A stretch of DNA of 60,915 nucleotides, taken from positions 1 through 60,915 of the forward strand of contig NZ_CALMZC010000027.1 of assembly GCF_937873765.1 (NCBI RefSeq). Reading direction: 5' to 3'. Shown here piece by piece: positions 26,911 through 33,761 of this stretch. Made by a program: the position numbers and the translations under genes. The notes under the pieces were generated by a model, which searched no databases, was not told where the DNA came from, and saw only the letters and a list, made by a program, of their open reading frames with translations. The DNA comes from an uncultured Thiothrix sp. Its GTDB lineage: Bacteria > Pseudomonadota > Gammaproteobacteria > Thiotrichales > Thiotrichaceae. How positions within the stretch are numbered: the stretch's first letter is position 1; each line of letters starts with the position of its first letter.

Positions 26911-27322
26911 ATTCCCCCTTGCCCGGTCGGCAGCGCCAAGCCCGTTGGATACTGGCTGCATACCAGCCATAGCGAGTTGCTTTAAAAGTGATTTTTTGAA
27001 TCACACCCACGACGGAGTGGTCGGGAATGTTTTCTTCACGGAAGGTACAAATTTGTTGCCCAGCTTTCACCTTGCCGCACCAATGATAAGCTTTGGTATG
27101 CCCTGCCGGTTCAACCGGTAAGCGCTTTAACAGCGCTAAAGGTGAGGATTTAGCGCTAGGGTATTGAGCCACCACCGCTTTTAAATGCTCATTAAAGGCC
27201 TTTAAATCTTGTGTCGGCGCAGCCTGAAAAGCCCGAATCGGATAGCGCCCATCATTGGCTTGTGCTAATGAACAACTCACCAGCATTGGAGTTATTATTA
27301 TTAACTGCTGATAAAGCTTCAC
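26879..27322 (-). CDS. exported hypothetical protein
   Basis: The 147-residue protein has a Sec signal peptide (MKLYQQLIIITPMLVSCSLAQA, cleavage near residue 22) and a periplasmic domain with four cysteines (YHWCGKVK, QQICTFRE, AWRCRPG, QTQLCD) spaced for two disulfides. It has no recognised family. The GTG start at 27322 has GGAG six bases upstream. Its end overlaps the phosphatase gene by 32 bases on the opposite strand, showing both are compactly placed. Confidence 0.7.
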   Translation of the reverse strand: MKLYQQLIIITPMLVSCSLAQANDGRYPIRAFQAAPTQDLKAFNEHLKAVVAQYPSAKSSPLALLKRLPVEPAGHTKAYHWCGKVKAGQQICTFREENIPDHSVVGVIQKITFKATRYGWYAASIQRAWRCRPGKGESKFYQTQLCD

Positions 27323-27447
27323 CGTTTACTCCTAAGATGAATCCAGCAATGGCTCAATACATTGCTGCTGAGACAAGCCTAGAGTGCGCTAGCTTCACCT
27401 ATGTTTAATGAAATCTGCTCTTGCTTTAAATCCGATAAAATAACAAG

Positions 27448-28218
27448 CTAGGGCGATAAACTGTGCTCTACTTCCGCTACCGCTAGCCGAATCATTTCCC
27501 ATTCTTGCGGATTTAAGACAGCAGGACGGCGTTCAGTGGTTAAATCATCAGCAAATAAATTATGCAAGAATACCGCTGCAGCTAAACAACTGCCTTTCGG
27601 TGAAGGATGTGAACCATCGGCAGCATAGAGTTCTTCACCAAATACCGAATCGTTAGCGCGTATCCACGACCACACTAAGCCTACTGGCACAACTCCTGCC
27701 TGATTTTGCTCAGCAGCGGTTTCATAAGAAGTAGTCACTTGCTGTTGCATGGTTTTAAAATCGGGCAAGACTTTACGATTTTCTGCATCCCCATCGCGGC
27801 GTCCCCAAGTCATATACAACAGTGGTGTAGCCCCTGCATTGCGGATTTCTTGGCTGAATTTAGCCACTGATACTTGAAAACTTTCTACAGGAGCACCTTG
27901 CAAAGCCGGTAAACGACTGTATTCCTGCAAAATCACCCGATCCCATTGACCGGAGTGAATTTTATCGACCGTGTGGGTATTTGCTAAATGCTGAGCCAAG
28001 CGCATGCCACTATGGGTTATAAACTCTAAATACGTTTGTTTCCAAGGGGAGTTGTCCACCATTTGCGTGAGGCAAGGTCGCATATACTCAGTGTAACTAT
28101 TGCCTATAAATAAAATCCGCTGTGGTTTGAAACTAGACTCATCAGCCAGTGAAGCACTCGCCCAGATTATTAATCCCAAGAACAAACCACGATAAGAGTT
28201 GATACGGCAGCTCTTCAT
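27448..28218 (-). CDS. exported SGNH/GDSL-like hydrolase
   Basis: The 256-residue protein has a signal peptide ending near residue 25 (IIWASASLADE) and an SGNH fold. Block I is RILFIGNSYTEYM with nucleophile Ser (GNS in place of GDS). The block III-like Asn/Gln region is VILQEYSRLPAL. Block V is YAADGSHPSPKGSCLAA, with the catalytic Asp-x-x-His. It would hydrolyse an ester or acetyl group in the periplasm; the target is unknown. GGAG precedes the ATG. Similar proteins are annotated DUF4886 or GDSL-like. Confidence 0.82.
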   Translation of the reverse strand: MKSCRINSYRGLFLGLIIWASASLADESSFKPQRILFIGNSYTEYMRPCLTQMVDNSPWKQTYLEFITHSGMRLAQHLANTHTVDKIHSGQWDRVILQEYSRLPALQGAPVESFQVSVAKFSQEIRNAGATPLLYMTWGRRDGDAENRKVLPDFKTMQQQVTTSYETAAEQNQAGVVPVGLVWSWIRANDSVFGEELYAADGSHPSPKGSCLAAAVFLHNLFADDLTTERRPAVLNPQEWEMIRLAVAEVEHSLSP

Positions 28219-28323
28219 AGACAGCTCCTATAAACTGTTTAATTGACTTGATACGAATACAGGATTGCTAGGGCGGACGCAAGGCAACTATTCAAGCGAG
28301 TTACAAAATGCTAAGTTTAGCCG

Positions 28324-29151
28324 ATGCAAAGATCTGATGAACTTGATTTCAGCCGCCGCTTTGGTGGCATTGCCCGCGCTTATGGCGAGTTGGCCTTAGA
28401 GCGCTTTCAAACGGCGCATGTCTGTGTCATTGGCGTGGGTGGGGTAGGCTCTTGGGCAGTAGAAGCTTTAGCCCGCAGTACTATTGGCAAACTAACCTTA
28501 ATTGATTTGGATAACGTAGCCGAGTCGAATATCAATAGGCAGTTGCCTGCACTCTCCAGCACGATTGGTTCACCCAAAATCGAAGTCCTAAAAACACGTA
28601 TCCTCGATATTAATCCACGCTGCCAAGTACAATTGATTGAAGATTTTGTTGAACTGGATACCGTCGCGCAGTTACTTACGAAAGACATGGATTATGTGAT
28701 TGACTGCATTGACAGCTTCAGGGTGAAAGCGGCTTTAATTGCCTATTGTAAACGCCAGAAAATTCGCGTGATTACCTTAGGTGGAGCCGGTGGACAGCGT
28801 GACCCGAGTCAAATTCGCCTAGGGGATTTGGCCCGTAGCCAACATGATCCTTTACTCGCGCGCGTGCGTAAGCAACTCCGTCAAGATTATAATTTCAGTC
28901 GTAACCCAAAACGGCGTTTTGAAATCCCTTGTGTCTGGTCAGAAGAGCAAATGCAATTCCCCAGCGCGGATGGAGGTGTAGGCTCAGAACGCCCTACTGA
29001 CTCCAATGCAACGAGCCTCAGTTGTGCGGGTGGCTTAGGCTCAGTGATGACCGTTACCGCAAGTTTCGCTTTATTCGCGGTCAGTCATGTCTTAGAAAAG
29101 CTGGCTATTGGTCGTAAAAATCAAGGTACGCCCGAAAACTCAAGTTCATAG
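28324..29151 (+). CDS. tcdA: tRNA threonylcarbamoyladenosine dehydratase TcdA
   Basis: This E1-like (ThiF/MoeB fold) enzyme dehydrates t6A37 to cyclic ct6A in tRNAs reading ANN codons. The 275-residue protein begins DFSRRFGGIARAYG. The ATP-binding motif VIGVGGVGSWAVEALARS is near residues 35-52, and DLDNVAESNINRQ carries the adenylation Asp and Arg. IDCIDS and the ALIAYCK cysteine region follow. Length and the SRRFGG N terminus match E. coli TcdA (CsdL). The sulfur carrier csdA/csdE genes are not adjacent. Confidence 0.92.
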   Translation: MQRSDELDFSRRFGGIARAYGELALERFQTAHVCVIGVGGVGSWAVEALARSTIGKLTLIDLDNVAESNINRQLPALSSTIGSPKIEVLKTRILDINPRCQVQLIEDFVELDTVAQLLTKDMDYVIDCIDSFRVKAALIAYCKRQKIRVITLGGAGGQRDPSQIRLGDLARSQHDPLLARVRKQLRQDYNFSRNPKRRFEIPCVWSEEQMQFPSADGGVGSERPTDSNATSLSCAGGLGSVMTVTASFALFAVSHVLEKLAIGRKNQGTPENSSS

Positions 29152-29951
29152 CCCCCAAATTTACGGATATTGATGACACCCGTATCGAATAGTAGATATT
29201 GGCCTTTAATGCCTTCTAATACCCCTTCCACAACAGGCTCTTTATCAAAGCTTAAAGATTTCACTTTACTGGGATAAGTTAGAACAGGGTAGCGAATATA
29301 GACCACCTGTGCCTCGGGTAAAAGCTCTACTGCGTTATCCCCAAACCGATGCCGCAAATCGCGAAAAGCATCTTCGACTTGAGGGAGTAAAAGATCACGT
29401 TCAGCCGCTAGATCAATGGGTGCCGCTTCACTTTTCAGCATTTGCTGCCAATTGGTTTTATCAGCTACATGGTCTTTAAAAGCCACCTCCATTAAGCCTG
29501 ATAAATAGCGTGACTGTACTTTCAAAATTGGCAAAGCCGCCACCGCACCTTGATCAATCCAGCGGGTCGGAATCTGCCCTTGACGGGTGATGCCTACTTT
29601 TAAAGTGGAGGAATTCGCCAAATAAACCACATGCGGCTGCATACAATGCTGCTCGCCCCATTGAGGTTCACGGCAAGTACCCGCCGTGTAATGACATAAC
29701 TCCGGTTTAACGATGCAGGTATCACATTGCGCCAGCTTTATGAAGCAAGGATAGCAATAACCTTGATTGAAACTTTTCTTGGTTAAGCGTCCACAATGAA
29801 TGCAGTAAATTTTACCCGTATGCATCAACTTAAGCGGCTTGCCTAAGTAAGGGGTTAAGGGCAGCTCTACATTATTGAGCACTAACTGGTACTCGACTGG
29901 CTCAGCAAGCTTGCTAGGCATTTTACGTAAAATACCAGATTGCGGGGTCAT
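29121..29951 (-). CDS. DUF2797 protein with zinc-ribbon and GIY-YIG-like core
   Basis: The 276-residue protein has an N-terminal beta-rich part, then cysteine pairs CIHCGRLTKKSFNQGYCYPCF and CDTC...CHYTAGTC, giving a zinc-ribbon pattern near residues 50-95. The central segment VVYLANSSTLKVGITRQGQIPTRW follows. Tyr, Lys-Val-Gly and Arg are spaced as in GIY-YIG nucleases, with QGA and a conserved Glu (LMEVAFKDHV) downstream. DUF2797 has no established function. The 3' end overlaps tcdA by 31 bases, convergent. The GIY-YIG comparison is my reading of the motif. Confidence 0.8.
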   Translation of the reverse strand: MTPQSGILRKMPSKLAEPVEYQLVLNNVELPLTPYLGKPLKLMHTGKIYCIHCGRLTKKSFNQGYCYPCFIKLAQCDTCIVKPELCHYTAGTCREPQWGEQHCMQPHVVYLANSSTLKVGITRQGQIPTRWIDQGAVAALPILKVQSRYLSGLMEVAFKDHVADKTNWQQMLKSEAAPIDLAAERDLLLPQVEDAFRDLRHRFGDNAVELLPEAQVVYIRYPVLTYPSKVKSLSFDKEPVVEGVLEGIKGQYLLFDTGVINIRKFGGYELEFSGVP

Positions 29952-30060
29952 ACACGCTCCATGTGTTGCTTAAAAAGTACTGATTCTAAAATAACATTAA
30001 CCCTTAAGTAACACTAAACAGCGCCTAGGTTCAAGAAGCCTAGATCGAAGCCAAACTCGC

Positions 30061-30381
30061 TTACTCTAAAACCACCGCCGTACCACTGGCTGAAACCATG
30101 AGCATACTGCCACTTGAACCTAAGACTTCATAATCAATATCCACACCCACCACGGCATTTGCACCCAACTCCTGCGCACGCTCCTGTAATTCTTGTAAGG
30201 CAATTTCGCGTGCTTTTTGCAATTCACGCTCGTAAGTACCCGAACGCCCTCCCACTAAATCACGAATACCCGCAAACAAATCTTTTACAATATTTGCTCC
30301 TAAGATCGCTTCGCCAGCAATCACGCCACAGTATCGAGTGATCCGTTTACCTTCAATGGTGGGAGTAGTACTAACTAACAT
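30061..30381 (-). CDS. YbjQ-family (UPF0145) protein
   Basis: The 106-residue protein has [30 protein letters not shown] at its start and [28 protein letters not shown] in the second half, the full YbjQ/UPF0145 signature. Members form pentameric rings and are often called heavy-metal-binding, though the physiological role is unclear. GAGG is eight bases upstream of the ATG. It stands alone between DUF2797 and the end of the exported-subunit operon. Confidence 0.9.
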   Translation of the reverse strand: MLVSTTPTIEGKRITRYCGVIAGEAILGANIVKDLFAGIRDLVGGRSGTYERELQKAREIALQELQERAQELGANAVVGVDIDYEVLGSSGSMLMVSASGTAVVLE

Positions 30382-30488
30382 GCTCTTGGCCTCTTTTTTT
30401 AGATGAAGTCAGAGTTTAGCAGCTCTAAAAAGTTTAACCCAAAATCCCCCAAGAGTGATCCAGCCTAATTGTTAGCACCATATATGGC

Positions 30489-31103
30489 TTAAGGCGCACT
30501 CGCCGTAAATAGTAACTTACCTGTATAAATTCCAGGATTTACAGCTTGGGCATTATAAGTAAAGAACCAGTTGGCAGTGCGGCTAGTTACCAAGCCATAA
30601 GTACTGGTCGTCACATTAACCGCACTGCCCGTTCCTGTATCCGGCACGGGTGGTGCTGGTAAATGATTATCGCTAGAAGTAATAGTTAGTGCAGAGAACG
30701 GCAAAGTACTAGAAGCATTGCTTAAGGGTGCAGTCACGGTAGTTTTAAGGCTAACTTGCCCGGCGTTACTCTGCACTTGCACTGGTAAGCTGACGGTATT
30801 TGAAGCAAAGCTCGGGGCAGCACCGCTCCAAAGGATGGCTGTATTATTTCCATCAGAGGGGATTACAGGTAGGGTTGTGGTTGGAAGGCTAGCGGCTGTG
30901 GTTAAACTCACAGTGTCTATGCTACTCACATTGCCGATTCTAAAATAAATAAACTGATCAATGTTTATATTAAACTCTAAACGAGCACTGACGTTCAGTG
31001 CTCGATAGGGCTGTCCCTTAGTACCTGCCATGGTGTCTAGCTCTGCTTGAGCAGAATGCACTAGCATTAAATAAACTAGCAGCGCTAAACCATAGGGTTT
31101 CAT
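30489..31103 (-). CDS. exported pilin-like subunit, last gene of fibre operon
   Basis: The 204-residue protein has a signal peptide (YLMLVHSAQAE, cleavage near residue 20) and beta-rich, Ser/Thr-rich mature sequence without cysteines. It shares two blocks with the products of 33068-33673 and 32414-33055. One is early, FIYFRIGNVSSIDTVSL, with the R-[VI]-G core. The other is C-terminal, GIYTGKLLFTASAP, with the Y-x-G-x4-[FY]-TA core. Its ATG overlaps the chaperone stop (ATGA). It may be the tip or minor subunit because it is distal in the operon. No known pilin family was recognised. Confidence 0.72.
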   Translation of the reverse strand: MKPYGLALLVYLMLVHSAQAELDTMAGTKGQPYRALNVSARLEFNINIDQFIYFRIGNVSSIDTVSLTTAASLPTTTLPVIPSDGNNTAILWSGAAPSFASNTVSLPVQVQSNAGQVSLKTTVTAPLSNASSTLPFSALTITSSDNHLPAPPVPDTGTGSAVNVTTSTYGLVTSRTANWFFTYNAQAVNPGIYTGKLLFTASAP

Positions 31104-31918
31104 TTAAATACTGCCTGATTAATCTTAAAACTACCTTTATCCCAATCAATGCTCCCTTTGGCTTGGATGGGATAAGTCAGTGGTTGCAGTGTTTGCTTGG
31201 CGAGCGCTTGAGGTAAAAGAGCTAGAGTGCGCGTTTGTCCTGGTAATACCGGTGTTGTTTCTGGCGCTAACTCAAAGGCTTGACCCTTTGCATCCGTGGC
31301 TTCTATCAAGCCTTCTAAGCGCCCATGAGCATCTCCTTGATTGGTAACAGTGGCAACTGGAACCTTTTGACCTTTCACATTTTGTACATTCATCTGCTTG
31401 ATACTGAGTTTGGGTTCAGCCCCACCCACTGCGACATAAACAGCGACGGCAATACGCCCATTCACTGGTAAGCTGAGATTGGCACCACCTGTTTTCAATA
31501 CCGTATTAGTAGCGGCCTCTTTTCCTTCAATCGCCACCATAAAACGACATTCTGCACGAGGTGCATTAGCAGGCACTTCAATTTGGAAGCGGAAAGTCCG
31601 TTTAGCTTGCGCATTCAGTTTGATGATATTTTTTTCTAAAGTTACCCAAGGACGACAGCTATTAGGGATTAAAGCTTCATGATAGCTAATTTGCCCTTCA
31701 TTTGAATAAGTCCAATCCAAAGTACGAATACTCAACTCAGTGGGTGCTTTACCAATATTTTGAATATCAATCGACTGACCTAAACGCTGGCTAGCCTTAG
31801 CACTTAACTCCAAACGTGAAGGCGCAACCGCCACTTCAAAAGCGTCTGCATACACCGGCAATGCCATCAAGCTGCTTAAAAAACCTAAAGCTAATAGACT
31901 AGTTTTTTTATTATTCAT
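31100..31918 (-). CDS. periplasmic pilus-type chaperone, divergent
   Basis: The 272-residue protein has a signal peptide (LMALPVYADA, cleavage near residue 25). Its N-terminal Ig-like domain begins FEVAVAPSRLELSAKASQRLGQSIDIQNIGKAPTELSIRTLDWTY, the pattern of a G1-strand donor chaperone. A probable disulfide joins NSCRPW and AECRFMV. The second domain ends SFKINQAVF. Length is slightly above PapD-type chaperones (about 240) and similarity is at fold level only. It lies inside the operon between subunits, overlapping its upstream neighbour by 8 bases and the downstream subunit by 4. Confidence 0.78.
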   Translation of the reverse strand: MNNKKTSLLALGFLSSLMALPVYADAFEVAVAPSRLELSAKASQRLGQSIDIQNIGKAPTELSIRTLDWTYSNEGQISYHEALIPNSCRPWVTLEKNIIKLNAQAKRTFRFQIEVPANAPRAECRFMVAIEGKEAATNTVLKTGGANLSLPVNGRIAVAVYVAVGGAEPKLSIKQMNVQNVKGQKVPVATVTNQGDAHGRLEGLIEATDAKGQAFELAPETTPVLPGQTRTLALLPQALAKQTLQPLTYPIQAKGSIDWDKGSFKINQAVFK

Positions 31919-32417
31919 TTGTTTCTATCTCAAAATAAGACTCAAAGCCAAATCCTTGCCCTTCTCGCAAACGCAACTGCGCTAGCTCGACTTGCATTTC
32001 TAGATCAATTTCATCTTGCATCCAATCTTCAGTCACTGTGCCCGACCAAACTAATTGCCGCTCCCCAGCATGACCAGCGCCATCAGCCAATAATCGATTA
32101 CCTTTCCAAGTGACTGTGAGAGCTTGAGGATTTTGTAACCCCTCAATAAACAGTGGAATCACATAATAAATTTTAGCTTTTTGACCTTTATAGGCAGATG
32201 TAGCCAAGCGATACTGTACTAAACCAAACTTTAGGAACATAAAATTAGCCGAACTAGTTTCTGCTAAGGATGTACCAAACTCATTAGTAACATAACGCGC
32301 TTCGACTCTTCTCTGAGCTGAGGAGCTATCATCTAAACGATAGATTTGAGCAGAGGCCGACCCACTTAATAGAAGAAAAGCCAAACTTAGCCCAACAAAG
32401 TTCTTAGTCATTTTCAT
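31911..32417 (-). CDS. exported protein of fibre operon, unknown function
   Basis: The 168-residue protein has a signal peptide (LLLSGSASAQI, cleavage near residue 23). The mature sequence has RRVEARYVTNEFGT and ANFMFLKFGLVQYRL near the start. It lacks the R-[VI]-G and C-terminal Y-x-G blocks of the other subunits, so it may be an assembly factor or adaptor rather than a polymer subunit. It overlaps the upstream gene by 4 bases (ATGA) and the chaperone gene by 8, so the set is translationally linked. Confidence 0.7.
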   Translation of the reverse strand: MKMTKNFVGLSLAFLLLSGSASAQIYRLDDSSSAQRRVEARYVTNEFGTSLAETSSANFMFLKFGLVQYRLATSAYKGQKAKIYYVIPLFIEGLQNPQALTVTWKGNRLLADGAGHAGERQLVWSGTVTEDWMQDEIDLEMQVELAQLRLREGQGFGFESYFEIETNE

Positions 32418-33055
32418 GGTAAACTCGCCGTATAAATCACTCGGCCGGTATATTGTCCTGCTGGATAAATAATGTCGTTCGCATAATAAAACACCAAAGT
32501 ATTTTCAATTTTTAAACCAGCATTTTCCGTACTCAAGTCTAATAAAGTTTGCGTTGTACCACCTGCAAATACGCCGTCATTCATATCTAAACCACTGGAA
32601 TCTCGCTGGTAAGCAACCCAGCTAATCGTATTAAAGGGAATGATCGTGCTACCACAACCAGAGCCATTTTGACAACTCAGCCCCAGCGGCGAATCCACCG
32701 TAAATTTCACCGTTTGAAGAGTATTGGCCAAACTTGTCGGTATCTGACTGGTGACTCTGAATAAAATACCATTGGCAGGTGACGTAGGCTGCGTCCAAGC
32801 ACTATCACTAGGATTACCAACGATAGGTGTATTGTTCGTCAATGACTCACCACGGACATTAAAACTTACCGTATTTACCGTACCAAACTGTGACGAACCT
32901 ATTTGCAATGTTAAACGACGTGGGGTATCCACTAAATCTGTATAAGTGAATACTGCAAGTGCCTGCTTAATTAAGCAGGCACTCAAGCATACGCTCATCA
33001 GCAATTGGGTTGTCATTGAAAACTTGCGTTTAAAATTAAGCTTTGCTGTGAGCAT
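32414..33055 (-). CDS. exported pilin-like subunit
   Basis: The 213-residue protein has a long signal peptide (MTTQLLMSVCLSACLIKQALA region, cleavage near residue 34; an internal start at MTTQ is possible). The mature sequence starts VFTYTDLVDTPRRLTLQIGSSQFGTVNTVSF, an equivalent of the R-[VI]-G block in the sister subunits. It has a Cys pair (LSCQNGSGCGS) and ends GQYTGRVIYTASLP, the shared C-terminal block. It is 12 bases downstream of the 33068-33673 gene and overlaps the next by 4. Fibre-subunit role is inferred from kinship and operon. Confidence 0.74.
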   Translation of the reverse strand: MLTAKLNFKRKFSMTTQLLMSVCLSACLIKQALAVFTYTDLVDTPRRLTLQIGSSQFGTVNTVSFNVRGESLTNNTPIVGNPSDSAWTQPTSPANGILFRVTSQIPTSLANTLQTVKFTVDSPLGLSCQNGSGCGSTIIPFNTISWVAYQRDSSGLDMNDGVFAGGTTQTLLDLSTENAGLKIENTLVFYYANDIIYPAGQYTGRVIYTASLP

Positions 33056-33067
33056 TTTATTTTACCT

Positions 33068-33673
33068 TTAAATATTAGCGGCTGTATAAACCGTCGTTTG
33101 AGTAGCCGTACCTGCATACGCATTGGCTAAAGCATCCGAGCTAATCGAATAAACCCAAGTGGCTGTTTGCAATTTGTTGGGTGGAATGTCAATTTTCTCT
33201 CCACATGCAGTTGTAGCACCGGGATGTTTTAAATCACCGTCTGCTACTTCAACATTGACTTTACTACTATCTAAATTAATAGCGCTTAACTTATCATCAC
33301 TTTCACACCGCAAAACAACACCCTTAGCATTCGTCCACACATAAGCAGCGAGCTTTTGAGACTCTGCTTCAAAGCCAGGTACTGCCCCATCCCAAGCTGC
33401 AGCAATATTATTTGCATCGTCCTTAATTAAACCGGGGTCAGACTTTACAGTTGCCTGTGCATTTAGCTTAAGCAAATCAATTGCTTTAGTATCACCGACT
33501 CTTAAGATAACTAGTTCAGGGACATTAACTTGAATGTTTACTTGAGCCTGTGCTGATACACCTTTTGCAGCTCCGTTATAGCCATATTGGCTGTCAGCAT
33601 TAGCGCTAGCTGCAACAGCTAATAAACTACCTGCTGCCATAGCGGCTAAAAACTTGTTAGTTGTAATTTTCAT
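33068..33673 (-). CDS. exported pilin-like subunit, probably the major one
   Basis: The 201-residue protein has a signal peptide (MAAGSLLAVAASANADS, cleavage near residue 26) and the shared block VPELVILRVGDTKAIDLLKL. A Cys pair (LRCESDD and TTACGEK) and the C-terminal YAGTATQTTVYTAANI follow. GAAGGAA precedes the ATG. It is the first subunit gene after the barrel gene, in a good position for high expression, and a palindrome at 33726-33741 lies in its leader. No match to Fim, Csu/spore-coat-U or CFA/I pilins was evident. Confidence 0.75.
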   Translation of the reverse strand: MKITTNKFLAAMAAGSLLAVAASANADSQYGYNGAAKGVSAQAQVNIQVNVPELVILRVGDTKAIDLLKLNAQATVKSDPGLIKDDANNIAAAWDGAVPGFEAESQKLAAYVWTNAKGVVLRCESDDKLSAINLDSSKVNVEVADGDLKHPGATTACGEKIDIPPNKLQTATWVYSISSDALANAYAGTATQTTVYTAANI

Positions 33674-33725
33674 TTTTGGGGTTTCCTTCAGTTATTTTTA
33701 TTAATAAGTAAAATTTATGACACTT

Positions 33726-33741
33726 TGACGCTTAAGCGTCA
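33726..33741. other. 16-bp perfect palindrome between barrel gene and first subunit gene
   Basis: TGACGCTTAAGCGTCA is a perfect palindrome placed 20 bases after the barrel stop and about 50 bases before the subunit ATG, read on the minus strand. As RNA it would form a 6-7 bp hairpin without a U-run. It might stabilise the downstream mRNA, serve as a processing site that raises subunit levels over the barrel, or be an operator. The sequence does not decide between these. Confidence 0.6.
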
Positions 33742-33761
33742 CAACAGTTCAATACAAGTGG

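Noticed and set aside
26891..27121. Plus-strand frame after the phosphatase gene
   Set aside because: Antisense shadow of the exported protein at 26879-27322, which has a signal peptide and ribosome site.
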